Source: Mycolicibacterium poriferae (GTDB lineage Bacteria > Actinomycetota > Actinomycetes > Mycobacteriales > Mycobacteriaceae). From it: DNA of 64,000 bases. The DNA lies in NCBI RefSeq assembly GCF_010728325.1, contig NZ_AP022570.1, positions 1,116,001-1,180,000 of the forward strand. The letters are read 5' to 3'. A program made the position numbers and the translations under genes. This document shows positions 49,571-58,509 of this stretch, in pieces (the first letter of the stretch is position 1; every line of letters starts with the position of its first letter). The notes under the pieces were generated by a model. It saw only the letters and a program-made list of their open reading frames with translations. It had not been told where the DNA came from and did not search any database.

Positions 49571-51504
49571 ATATCGGGCTGTTGCTATTTGTATGTGGGC
49601 GATTGTGGGTGCGCCCGATTAGCGGGTCTGCGATCTGGTGGTCGGTCCCGCCCGCTGGGGCGTTCAGGCCAGGGCGTGGCTCAGGTTGCCGGTGTTGATG
49701 GCTTTGAGCAGGTTGTGCACCATCGCGTGGAAGGTGAATTCGGCGGCGGCGCGGTGATGACCGCGGCTGGTGAACCGGCGGAAATTGAGGTTGTGCTTGG
49801 CGTGGCCGAACGGGGTTTCGGCGATGTGGCTGCGCCGACTGTAGAGCTGCTCCCGCGGCGGTGGCGATCCTGTGGGCGTTGCGTTGCGCCGGGCTAGCGT
49901 CGGTGGGAGGCGGCCCTGAGGTCGGCCGCTGGCGGGCGGTGTCGCGGACCTGTGTGTTCTTGCCCGGGGCGATCAAACGCTTCGGTCCCCGACAGGTCAG
50001 ATTCGCCGCACTCAGGTATCCGGCATCCGCCAAGAGCAGACCGATATCGGTGGTAGCACCATCTGTGATGTCGTCGTCACCCCAGTGCTGCGGATCAGTG
50101 AATGATCCTGTGTCACCGAGGGTTGGGTCACTGTCGGAATCGCCAGTCGGGGCCAGGCGGTGACGCTCGATCATTTGAGCAGCGGCGTCGGCTTTGGCGG
50201 CCATCTCGGCGAACATCACCTTATCGCTGGGACTGTTGCCGACACCGGTAGCGATGATCACCCCGTCCTCGGTGGTCGCGGCCTGACAGTTGTAGCCCTG
50301 CACCCAGCCACCGCCACGCAGCGCCATCATCCGTGACTGCGGATCGGTCATATTGCGGCGCGCCGGACCCAGATCCGCGGTCGCCCTGGCCGGCTTGTGC
50401 GCCGACGTCGCTGCTGTTGCTGCGGCTGCCTGGTCGGCTTGCTCGCGTGCCAGGCGTCGAGCCAGGGCCTTGTCCCAGCTGGCTCGGGCCTTGCGGACCC
50501 GGGCGACCTGCTCGGCCGGTCCTGGTTGAAAACCCCGCGCACCGGGACGCCAGCGGTCCACGCGGGCTTGCTCCTCGGCCAGGGCCCGCCGGTAGATCTG
50601 CTCTCGGATTTCCACCTCGATCTCCCACGGCGGCTGCCCTTTCTGCCGGCGCCGCCGGGTGTTGTCCTGCCACTGCGCGAGCAGCTCCGCGCGCGCCTGG
50701 ATGGCCTGTTCGGCGCTGTTAGCGCGCCGCCGCGCGGCCTGACGACGACGTTCACGCGCATCGTCCTCATCAGCCAGTTCAGCAATCGCTGCCAGGATTC
50801 GAGCGCCCCGCGACTGCGGATTCATCATCGCCGGCGGGGTGCGGTCATCACCGCCCTCGGTGGGCGCCGCGTCCTCGGCGGTGTCGGTGGCGGCATGCTC
50901 AGCGGCCGCCCGGCGTGCCTGCTCGGCCAGCGCCGCCGCCAAGCCCTCGCCGGTGCGGTTAGCCGACAGCGACGCATTCGCAGCGATCTTCACTCCGTCG
51001 AGGGCGACCACCCCCAGCCGGGCCAACCCGAGCTTGGCGCACAGCATCAATACCTGCGTGAACAGGTCTGCCGCCGCATCCGCGCAGTCGGCGCGAAACC
51101 GCGAGATCGTCACATGATCAGGCACGTCCCCGGCACAGATGATCCGGAACGCCACATCCCGATGACACAACCGCTCCAACCGCCGCGAGGACCGTTGCCC
51201 TTGCGCCCATCCCCAGATCAGCAACGTCAACAGCATGTCCGGGTCATACCCCGCACGACCGACCCCGCCGGTCTTACGTCCAGCGTGCAACGCTGCGGTG
51301 TCCAACGACTCCACGACCTCGATGACCAGCCACACCGGATCGTCGGCGGGCAGCCAGTCACGCATGTCTTCAGCCAGCAGGAACCGCTGATCTCGATCCA
51401 CCCGGCGATAACCCTTGGCCACCAACGAATTATCCCAGCTCAACGCATCCAACACGCCCAGACAGACCGACCGCAGCTACCTCATTTTTGAAACAGCCCG
51501 ATAT
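49571..51504. mobile_element. IS1182-family insertion sequence
   Basis: Bounded by inverted ends ATATCGGGCTGTTGC (49571-49585) and GAAACAGCCCGATAT (51490-51504), matching at 14 of 15 positions. The outer ATAT is self-complementary, so it may be part of the ends or a 4-bp target duplication. About 1.93 kb, with one transposase gene on the minus strand covering almost the full length. Confidence 0.85.
49664..51455 (-). pseudogene. IS1182-family DDE transposase, frameshifted near the C terminus
   Basis: The N-terminal part is diagnostic of IS1182 transposases: GYRRVDRDQRFLLAEDM, DPDMLLTLLIWGW, VPDHVTISRFR and LDGVKIAANASL. The middle has LLADAGYLSAANL. At about 49850-49860 the frame must change by +1 to reach the conserved ending REQLYSRRSHIAETPFGHAK then HNLNFRRFTSRG and a stop at 49664. 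Without that change the chain continues as Arg/Pro-rich shadow to 49563. Probably an inactive copy, though a one-base assembly error would explain it too. Confidence 0.85.
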
Positions 51505-51520
51505 CTGCGCGACGCTGCCC

Positions 51521-52360
51521 TCAGCGCGACATCATGGTGGGGCCGCGATGAGCGCGCCGGCGGATGACCAGGAGGATGTCCTCGAGTACCACGTCCCAGC
51601 GGTAGACAACATCCTCATACGTCAGTCGAATCACCACGTACCCCAGTCCGATCGCCACTCTGTCCCGGGTTCGGTCGGTTTGGTATGACGGCAGGTGGTG
51701 CTCGCGGCTGTCGGCTTCGATGATGAGTCGATCGCCCACCAGGAAGTCGACCCGCCCCACCCCCACGATGTTCACCTGAGTGCGAACGTGGATTCGCTGG
51801 GCTCGCAGCCGTAGTCGGATGATCGTCTCGGTACCGGATTCGCTCTTGGCATCGCACCGTTCGGCCAGATTCAACCGTGCGAAGCGCGACGCCGCCACGA
51901 TCGCTCTGGCGTCGGCCATCTCGATCATCCGCTTGTTCAGCATCGAGTCCAGCACGATGACCACTCCCTCGGGGTCGAGGCAGTTGGCCGCCGATGCGAC
52001 GGCAATGTTCATCGGGTCGACCGCCCCGACGATGGGTGGATCCAGACGATACGGATGACAGGATCGAATCCCCGGACGAGACTGGCGCGCCCGAGACGCA
52101 TACCGGATGTGGAGAGCGGAATCCGGCACCCACACACGCCAAAGGCGCAGCGCCGAGACACAACCCAGTACCCCTCCGGCGGACACGGCACGGACGACCT
52201 CTGGGTTGGCGACCTGACTGGCGTACCACCCTCGCCGCAGACGCAGCCAGCCCTGTTCGGGTAGTTGCCTGATCCTTGGGTGCGTCCACCCCGCTGCTCG
52301 CAGTTGCGCGGTGGACACCACCCCTCCGTTGGCCGCGAGGAGATGCGCGATCCCTGCCAC
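51521..52360 (-). CDS. AbiEi-like N domain with DUF559/Vsr-like nuclease-fold domain
   Basis: 279 residues from GTG. The first ~60 residues (LLAANGGVVSTAQLRAAGWT, then RLRRGWYAS) are the winged-helix start seen in type IV toxin-antitoxin AbiEi-like proteins. The C-terminal ~90 residues resemble DUF559: VGRVDFLVGDRLIIEADSRE then a Tyr/Arg-rich strand and VVIRLTYEDV, an endonuclease-like PD-(D/E)xK arrangement. Such two-domain proteins are common in mycobacteria. No AbiEii toxin gene is adjacent. The IS end lies 16 bp from its stop. Confidence 0.82.
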   Translation of the reverse strand: MAGIAHLLAANGGVVSTAQLRAAGWTHPRIRQLPEQGWLRLRRGWYASQVANPEVVRAVSAGGVLGCVSALRLWRVWVPDSALHIRYASRARQSRPGIRSCHPYRLDPPIVGAVDPMNIAVASAANCLDPEGVVIVLDSMLNKRMIEMADARAIVAASRFARLNLAERCDAKSESGTETIIRLRLRAQRIHVRTQVNIVGVGRVDFLVGDRLIIEADSREHHLPSYQTDRTRDRVAIGLGYVVIRLTYEDVVYRWDVVLEDILLVIRRRAHRGPTMMSR

Positions 52361-52457
52361 CTGTCAATAGCAGCGCAGGACTACTGATCAGCGGTAGGGC
52401 GATTGCGCGTGCTGTGGATAACTGCCACGAGCATCCGCTCCGCCGAAGGGGACCGCG

Positions 52458-52823
52458 CTATAGCGGCACGCAGTCGTCGCCGCAGCCCGGGCCGGTCGCG
52501 GTGCCGGGTGCGGCGGGCCGGTGCAGCACCGCGCCGGTAGGTTCGACGCGCAGGCTGTCGTCACCGACAACAGCGGCGCCGTCGACGATCAACGTGTAAC
52601 CGCCGGGCGCGCGGGGTGGCCAGACCAACGTGACGGCAGGGTGCGCGGATGCGTTGCGGCGCGTGCTGTTTCCCACTCCACCGATGTGCAGTGCGCCGGA
52701 GGTCAGCGTCGGGTCGACCGCCACGGTGTGCGCGCGGAAGTCGTCGCCCACCGTGACGAGGTAGGCGAACGAGAAGTCGCGCAGCGTATCGCTCAGCGTG
52801 TCGAGATCCACCTTGACGCTCAT
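52458..52823 (-). CDS. PPOX-class (pyridoxamine oxidase-like) split-barrel protein
   Basis: 121 residues from ATG 52823. DFSFAYLVTVGDDFRAHTV, NSTRRNASAHPAVTLVWPP and YTLIVDGAAVV fit the split-barrel flavin/F420-binding fold. Shorter than classical PNPOx and more like mycobacterial FDOR-type proteins; the cofactor (FMN or F420) is not clear. Divergent from the SDR at 52854 with a 30-bp gap. The 97-bp space downstream to 52361 holds nothing I recognise. Confidence 0.8.
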   Translation of the reverse strand: MSVKVDLDTLSDTLRDFSFAYLVTVGDDFRAHTVAVDPTLTSGALHIGGVGNSTRRNASAHPAVTLVWPPRAPGGYTLIVDGAAVVGDDSLRVEPTGAVLHRPAAPGTATGPGCGDDCVPL

Positions 52824-52853
52824 GAGGCGAGGGTACGGCGCTAGGTTCGAAGC

Positions 52854-53672
52854 ATGCCGCTGCCACAGCCGACATCGACCACCACCGCCCTGGTCACCGG
52901 GGCCTCGTCGGGTATCGGCGCCGACCTGGCCCGCGAGCTGGTCGCCCGCGGTCACGGCGTCACGCTGGTCGCCCGCCGCGAGGACCGGCTCGAAGAACTG
53001 GCCGCCGAACTGGCCGGCCCCGTGCGGGTCGAGGTCATCGGCTGCGACGTCGCCGACCCCGCCGCCCGAGCGGAATTGTTCCCGGAGGTCGAGCGGCGCG
53101 GCCTGACCGTCGACATCCTCATCAACAACGCTGGGGTGGGCACCATCGGCCCGGTCGTGGACTCGACGCCGGAGGCCGAGATCGCGCAGGTGCGGGTCAA
53201 CGTCGAGGCCCTGATCGACCTCACCACCCGCGCCGTCCAACAGATGGTGCCGCGCGGCCGCGGCGCCATCCTCAACGTCGGCTCGACCGCAGGTTTCCAG
53301 CCGTTCCCCGGCCAGTCCGGCTACGCGGCGACCAAGGCGTTCGTGCGGTCCTACACCGACGGGGTGCGCGGCGAGCTCGCCGGCACCGGGGTCACCGTCG
53401 CGGCGCTACATCCGGGACCGGTGCGCACGGAGTTCCTGGAGACCGCGGGCATGGATGAACGGACCTTCGCCGCGGCGTTCCCGAGATTCATGTGGGTGCC
53501 GTCGGCGACGGTGGCCAAGGCCGGCATCGACGCCTTGGCGCACGACCGCGGTGCGGTGATCCCCGGCCTGCAGAACGAGATTCCCGCCCGCCTGTTCGAG
53601 TTGATGCCGCGTCGGCTGCTGATTCCGCTGCTGACCAGTCGCCACCCGGCGCTGCGCCGGTCAGGTCGCTGA
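52854..53672 (+). CDS. Short-chain dehydrogenase/reductase (YqjQ/DltE-like)
   Basis: 272 residues. TGASSGIGADLAREL near residue 17, NNAGVGTIG near 95, active-site Ser in NVGSTAGFQPF and YAATK near 160. Classical SDR of unknown substrate. Its 3' end overlaps the convergent deacylase gene by 12 bp. Confidence 0.9.
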   Translation: MPLPQPTSTTTALVTGASSGIGADLARELVARGHGVTLVARREDRLEELAAELAGPVRVEVIGCDVADPAARAELFPEVERRGLTVDILINNAGVGTIGPVVDSTPEAEIAQVRVNVEALIDLTTRAVQQMVPRGRGAILNVGSTAGFQPFPGQSGYAATKAFVRSYTDGVRGELAGTGVTVAALHPGPVRTEFLETAGMDERTFAAAFPRFMWVPSATVAKAGIDALAHDRGAVIPGLQNEIPARLFELMPRRLLIPLLTSRHPALRRSGR

Positions 53673-55394
53673 ACCAACGGGCGCCCTCTGCCGGCCGCGG
53701 ATCAGCTTGCCCGGACGCGCGTCGGTGGGGGAGCCGTTCTCGGCGATCACCTCACCGGAGACGATCGTGGCGACGTAGCCGTCGGCGGTCTGGTCGAGTC
53801 GGCGCCCACCGGCAGGCAGGTCGCTGACGACGACCGGCCGGTGCAGCCGTAGCGCCTGCGCGTCGATGACGTTCAGATCAGCCTTGTAGCCCACCGCGAT
53901 TCGGCCGCGGTCGGCCAGCCCGGCCACACGGGCCGGCACCGACGTCAGCTCCCGCACGGCTTCGGCGACCGACAGCCGGCCCGCCGCGCGGTCGCGCACC
54001 CAGTGGGTCAGCAGATACGTGGGGAAGCTGGCGTCACAGATCATGCCGTAGTGCGCGCCACCGTCGCCGAGGCCGAGCACCACGTCGTCGCGGCGGATGA
54101 GCTCGGCGACCGTGTCCAGCGAGCCGTCGCGGAAGTTGGCCAGCGTCACCAGCAGCATCGCGTGACCGTCGTCGTCGAGCAGCCGGTCGTAGGCCTCTTC
54201 GAGGGGGGTCACACCCCGCGCGGCCGCGCGGGCGCCGATCGAATCCGACGGTGACGGTTCGTAATCCGGCGGGTCGGCCAGCGGGAACATGTAGTTCCAG
54301 GCCTGCGCGGCGAACATCAGCGGGTGTCCGTCCGATCCCGGTTTGTCGTTCAGGATGCGTTCGCGTACTTCGGGTTTGCGCATCTCGGCGACGCGCTGCG
54401 CCAGCGGCAGATCGGCGATCTGCCGATACGACGGGTACATCACGAACGGGTTGCCCGACAGCTCGAGTCCGAGCACCAGCCCGATCGGGCGCGGGAAGAT
54501 CTGCGCGGTGATGTCCCCGCCATCGGCGTTCGCCTTCTCCACCATCGTCAGCGCGTCGAGGAAGAAGGGCTCGCCGGCGTTGCCGATCGCCAGCGTGAAG
54601 GTGACCGGCAGCCCGACCTCGGCCGCGACCTCGAACACCGTTTTCAGCACTGGTTCGTAGTCGCCGGCGACCAGGTCGGGAACGAACTGGATCAGGCCGC
54701 CGCCGGCGTCATCCACCCCGCGGGCGATCGTCTCGATCTCGGCGCGGTCGGCGTCATAGCTGGGAATCGGGGCGCCGCTGAACGTCTTGTGCAGCGTGAA
54801 GCGCGACGACGCGAAGCCCAGGGCCCCGGCGCGCACCGCCTCGGCGGCGAGTTTGCGCATCATCTCGAGGTCTTCGGCGGTGGCGCGCTCGCGGTCGACG
54901 CCGCGGCGGCCCATCACGTACACCCGCAACGGCGAGTGAGGCAGCAGCGCGGCCACATCGATGTCCCGTCGTCCTGCGTCGAGGGCGTCGAGGAACTCGG
55001 GAAAAGTCTCCCAGTGCCACGGCAGCCCGTCGACCATGACCACGCCGGGGATGTCCTCGACGCCGGCCATCACGTCGACCAGGACGTCGTGGTCGGCGGG
55101 CCGACACGGGGCGAAGCCGACCCCACAGTTGCCCATCACCGCCGTGGTCACACCGTGCGCGGACGACGGGGTGAGCCGGTCCGACCAGATCGCCTGCCCG
55201 TCGTAGTGGGTGTGCAGGTCGACGAAACCGGGGGTGACGAGCAGGCCGGTCGCATCGATCTCGCGGGCGCCGGGCTCGTCGACCTGTCCCACCGCGGCTA
55301 TCACACCCCCGGACACCGCGACGTCGCCCACGAACGGCTCGCCGCCGAGCCCGTCGACGAGGGTTCCGTGGCGGATGACGAGTTCATATGTCAT
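53661..55394 (-). CDS. N-acyl-D-amino-acid deacylase family amidohydrolase
   Basis: 577 residues from ATG 55394; an upstream ATG adds 15 residues that overlap the divergent VOC gene. N-terminal IRHGTLVDGLGGEP and the metal-binding VTPGFVDLHTHYDGQ (HxH near residue 68) identify the amidohydrolase superfamily, D-aminoacylase branch. MGNCGVGFAPCRP and LGLGDGGAHYGM are branch-typical. It probably hydrolyses N-acyl-D-amino acids or a related amide in the cytosol. Confidence 0.88.
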   Translation of the reverse strand: MTYELVIRHGTLVDGLGGEPFVGDVAVSGGVIAAVGQVDEPGAREIDATGLLVTPGFVDLHTHYDGQAIWSDRLTPSSAHGVTTAVMGNCGVGFAPCRPADHDVLVDVMAGVEDIPGVVMVDGLPWHWETFPEFLDALDAGRRDIDVAALLPHSPLRVYVMGRRGVDRERATAEDLEMMRKLAAEAVRAGALGFASSRFTLHKTFSGAPIPSYDADRAEIETIARGVDDAGGGLIQFVPDLVAGDYEPVLKTVFEVAAEVGLPVTFTLAIGNAGEPFFLDALTMVEKANADGGDITAQIFPRPIGLVLGLELSGNPFVMYPSYRQIADLPLAQRVAEMRKPEVRERILNDKPGSDGHPLMFAAQAWNYMFPLADPPDYEPSPSDSIGARAAARGVTPLEEAYDRLLDDDGHAMLLVTLANFRDGSLDTVAELIRRDDVVLGLGDGGAHYGMICDASFPTYLLTHWVRDRAAGRLSVAEAVRELTSVPARVAGLADRGRIAVGYKADLNVIDAQALRLHRPVVVSDLPAGGRRLDQTADGYVATIVSGEVIAENGSPTDARPGKLIRGRQRAPVGSAT

Positions 55395-55416
55395 ATCCCG
55401 AATGTACGGTGAGCGC

Positions 55417-55851
55417 ATGATCGACCACTTCGGAATCAACTGCGCTGACTTCGAAAAATCGACGTCGTTCTACGACCACGTGCTCGGCGTGCTGGGCTAC
55501 ACCCGGCAGATGGACATGGGGGTGGCCGTCGGCTACGGCACCGACGGACATCCCGCTTTCTGGATCGCGGACATGGCCGCCGGAGACGCCGCCGGACCCA
55601 ACCGAGAGGTGCATGTCGCCTTCGCGGCCAAGGATGCCGAAGCGGTGCAGGCGTTCTACCGCACGGCACTTTCGCTGGGAGCCGAGCCGCTGCACGAGCC
55701 GCGGTTGTGGCCGGAGTACCACGACAACTATTACGGTGCGTTTGTCCGCGACCCGGACGGGAACAACGTGGAAGCTGTGTTTCACGGCGGTGGACCCAAG
55801 GAGCACGGCGGCGAGCCGCCTAAAGAGCACGGCGGCGGAACCGAGGAGTGA
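55417..55851 (+). CDS. VOC-superfamily (glyoxalase-like) protein
   Basis: 144 residues from ATG 55417. DHFGINCADFEKSTSFYDHVLGVLGY at the start and YYGAFVRDPDGNNVEAVFH at the end are the two betaalphabetabetabeta halves, with metal ligands His3, and Glu near 124. The tail beyond residue ~128 carries two PKEHGG units (GGGPKEHGGEPPKEHGGG), absent from normal VOC domains. Substrate unknown. It is 4 bp upstream of the DinB-like gene, so they are probably co-expressed. Confidence 0.88.
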   Translation: MIDHFGINCADFEKSTSFYDHVLGVLGYTRQMDMGVAVGYGTDGHPAFWIADMAAGDAAGPNREVHVAFAAKDAEAVQAFYRTALSLGAEPLHEPRLWPEYHDNYYGAFVRDPDGNNVEAVFHGGGPKEHGGEPPKEHGGGTEE

Positions 55852-55855
55852 CGAC

Positions 55856-56368
55856 ATGGCCGACATCGATGCCGCCCGCGAACTGCTGCGTGACGCGTTC
55901 ACCCGGCAGATCGAGCACGTCGACGACCTGACCGACGGGCTGACCGACGAGGTCGCCTATTTCCGGCCGGCGCCTGACGCCAACACGATCGCGTGGCTGA
56001 TCTGGCACAGCGCCCGCATGCACGACGCGCAGCTGTGCGCGCTCGCCGACCTCGAGCAGGTGTGGTTCCGGGAGGGCTGGGTGGACCGGTTCGATCTCGA
56101 CCTGCCGCGCGACGCGCACGGCTACGGTCAGACCCCCGAGGAGGTCGCCAAGGTGCGTGCGCCCGCCGATCTGCTGGCCGGCTACTACCACGCGGTACAC
56201 AAGGAGACCTTGGAGTACCTGGCGTCGGTGACGGCCGACGAACTCGCCCGGGTCGTCGACCCCAACTGGAGTCCGCCGGTGACGGCCAGCGCACGCCTGG
56301 TCAGCATCATCGACGACGCCGCCCAGCACCTCGGCCAGGCCGCCTACATCCGGGGCATCGCACACTGA
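55856..56368 (+). CDS. DinB/DUF664-family protein
   Basis: 170 residues. A four-helix bundle with metal-binding His residues in TIAWLIWHSARMHDAQL near residue 50 and DAAQHLGQAAYIRG near the C terminus. The family includes bacillithiol- and mycothiol-dependent S-transferases. A thiol-transfer role alongside the VOC gene is inferred. Its TGA overlaps the proposed start of the PAP2 gene. Confidence 0.87.
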   Translation: MADIDAARELLRDAFTRQIEHVDDLTDGLTDEVAYFRPAPDANTIAWLIWHSARMHDAQLCALADLEQVWFREGWVDRFDLDLPRDAHGYGQTPEEVAKVRAPADLLAGYYHAVHKETLEYLASVTADELARVVDPNWSPPVTASARLVSIIDDAAQHLGQAAYIRGIAH

Positions 56369-56967
56369 CCCGGCTGATCCGGTGGTGGCCGGCGCTCGCG
56401 CTGGCCGGTGTCGTGCTGCTCGGACTCGCGGTCGGTGACGGCACGACGGCGCTGGACGAGTGGTTCCAGCGTCTCGGCCGGCAGTATCCGGCGCTGGGCT
56501 ATCTGCTGGTGTTCACCGATGCCCGCGTCACGCTGGGGCTGGCTGTCTGCATCCTGCTGATCGCGCTCTACCGGCGGCGATGGCGCCTGGCGGCGGTGGT
56601 CGCGCTGGCGCCGTTGCTTGCGGTGCTGACAGCGCGGATCGCGAAACGCCTGTTCGGCCGATACAAGGACGACGCGCTGGCCTACCCGAGCGGGCACACC
56701 ACGGTGGCGGTGGTCGTGCTGGGGATGGCGGTGCTGGTCGCGGGTGCCGCGACGTGGACGGTGATCGCAGCGACGGTGGTGGCCGCGCTCGGCGTGGTGG
56801 GGCAGGGCGTGACGTATCACTTCTTCACCGACGCGATCGGGGCGGTGTTACTCGGTACCGCACTGGTCGCGGCCCTCGCCGTCCTCGCGGCACGGTCTCC
56901 GGGAAGCCCCCCGACCAAACTTGACGGGTGTCAACCCGGGTGCGACGTGGATCACAGCGGCCGTTAG
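56365..56967 (+). CDS. PAP2-family membrane phosphatase, unusual start codon
   Basis: Up to 200 residues, five to six helices. Motif 1 KRLFGRYKDD, motif 2 YPSGHT and motif 3 GVTYHFFTDAIG identify a type 2 phosphatidic acid phosphatase/lipid phosphatase. No ATG, GTG or TTG opens the frame properly: the best fit is CTG at 56365 overlapping the DinB stop (CTGA). The next GTG, at 56413, would remove the first helix (LIRWWPALALAG). The start is therefore uncertain. Confidence 0.82.
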   Translation: MTRLIRWWPALALAGVVLLGLAVGDGTTALDEWFQRLGRQYPALGYLLVFTDARVTLGLAVCILLIALYRRRWRLAAVVALAPLLAVLTARIAKRLFGRYKDDALAYPSGHTTVAVVVLGMAVLVAGAATWTVIAATVVAALGVVGQGVTYHFFTDAIGAVLLGTALVAALAVLAARSPGSPPTKLDGCQPGCDVDHSGR

Positions 56968-56976
56968 CATAGGTCC

Positions 56977-58506
56977 ATGACCGCGACGCCAGACGTGCAC
57001 ACGCCAGCTTCCTTCACCGGCACCGGCACCATCAGGAACCCGGCGACGGGCGATGTCGCCGGCGAGGTGCGCTGGACCGACCCGGCCGACGTCGCCCACA
57101 TCGCCGCCGGCCTGCGTGCCGCGCAGACCGAATGGGCGGCCCGTGGGGCCAAGGGACGGGCGAAGGTGCTGGCACGGTACGCGGTGTGGCTGGGCGAGCA
57201 CCGCGACGAGATCGAGCGACTGCTGATCGCCGAGACCGGCAAATCCGCCGTCGACGCGTCGCAAGAGGTGCCGCTGATCATCATGATCGCGTCCTACTAC
57301 ATCAAGACGATGGAACAGGCCCTGGCGCCCGAGACGCGCCCGGCTGCGCTGCCGTTCATGGCCATCAAGAAGATCGCGGTGCACTACCGGCCCCGTCCGG
57401 TCGTCGGCATCATCGCGCCGTGGAACTACCCGGTGGCCAACGCGTTGATGGACGCCATCGGTGCGCTCGCGGCGGGTTGTGCGGTGTTGCTCAAGCCGTC
57501 GGAACGCACGCCGCTGACCGCCGAACTGCTGCTGCGCGGCTGGCTCGAGTCGGGTGCCCCCGAAGTGTTGGCGCTGGCGCAGGGCGCCCGCGAGGTGTCC
57601 GAAGCGGTGATCGACACCTCCGACTTCATCCAGTTCACCGGCTCCAGCGCGACCGGCGCGAAGGTCATGGAACGCGCGGCGCGCCGGCTCACCCCGGTGA
57701 GCCTGGAGCTCGGCGGAAAGGACCCGATGATCGTCCTCGAAGACGCCGATGTGGATCTGGCCGCGCACGCCGCGGTGTGGGGCGCGATGTTCAACGCCGG
57801 GCAGACGTGTGTCTCGGTGGAGCGGGTCTATGTCGTCGACGTCGTCTATGACCGGTTCGTCGCCGCGGTGGTGCGCGACGTACAGAATCTGAGCACCGGA
57901 GCCGGCGAGGGGCACGCCTTCGGCGCGATGATCGACGAGAGTCAGGTGGCCGTCACGGAGCGTCACGTCCAGGACGCGCTGACCAAGGGCGCCCGGGCGT
58001 TGACCGGCGGCCGCCGTCCGGTCGGCTCGGGGTCGTTCTACCCACCGACCGTGCTCGTCGACGTCGACCACTCGATGATGTGCATGACCGAGGAGACGTT
58101 CGGACCGACGCTGCCGATCATGAAGGTCGCCGATGCCGCCGAGGCGGTCCGGCTGGCCAACGACAGCCCCTACGGTCTGTCCGCGTCGGTGTTCTCCGGC
58201 GACGCGGAGCGCGCCGAAGCTGTTGCGGTGCAACTCGATTGCGGAGCGGTCAACATCAACGACGTGATCTCCAACCTGATGTGCACCACCGCGCCGATGG
58301 GCGGCTGGAAGTCCTCCGGCATGGGGGTGAGGTTCGGCGGCGCCGAGGGGATCCGCAAGTTCTGCCGCCAGGAGGCGGTGGTGGCGCCGCGCACCAACGT
58401 CGGCGCCGGCGGCAACTACTACAACAACTCGCTGCGCGCACTCAAGCGGATGAACTCGATGATGACCAAGATGGCGCTGATCGGGCCGAAGCGCGCGGCG
58501 AAGTAG
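56977..58506 (+). CDS. NAD(P)-dependent aldehyde dehydrogenase (succinate-semialdehyde type)
   Basis: 509 residues. IIAPWNYPVANALMDAIGALA and the cofactor strand FTGSSATGAKVM, general base Glu244 in LELGGKDPM and nucleophile Cys278 in NAGQTCVSVERVYV. The C-terminal ~45 residues after the fold (NVGAGGNYYNNSLRALKRMN) are a longer extension than usual. It oxidises an aldehyde to its acid in the cytosol. It faces the convergent dioxygenase gene with a 3-bp gap. Confidence 0.93.
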   Translation: MTATPDVHTPASFTGTGTIRNPATGDVAGEVRWTDPADVAHIAAGLRAAQTEWAARGAKGRAKVLARYAVWLGEHRDEIERLLIAETGKSAVDASQEVPLIIMIASYYIKTMEQALAPETRPAALPFMAIKKIAVHYRPRPVVGIIAPWNYPVANALMDAIGALAAGCAVLLKPSERTPLTAELLLRGWLESGAPEVLALAQGAREVSEAVIDTSDFIQFTGSSATGAKVMERAARRLTPVSLELGGKDPMIVLEDADVDLAAHAAVWGAMFNAGQTCVSVERVYVVDVVYDRFVAAVVRDVQNLSTGAGEGHAFGAMIDESQVAVTERHVQDALTKGARALTGGRRPVGSGSFYPPTVLVDVDHSMMCMTEETFGPTLPIMKVADAAEAVRLANDSPYGLSASVFSGDAERAEAVAVQLDCGAVNINDVISNLMCTTAPMGGWKSSGMGVRFGGAEGIRKFCRQEAVVAPRTNVGAGGNYYNNSLRALKRMNSMMTKMALIGPKRAAK

Positions 58507-58509
58507 CCG

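Noticed and set aside
51490..51520. Promoter of the DUF559-like gene inside the IS end
   Set aside because: The DUF559-like gene is transcribed toward the IS, so the IS end lies downstream of it and cannot drive it.
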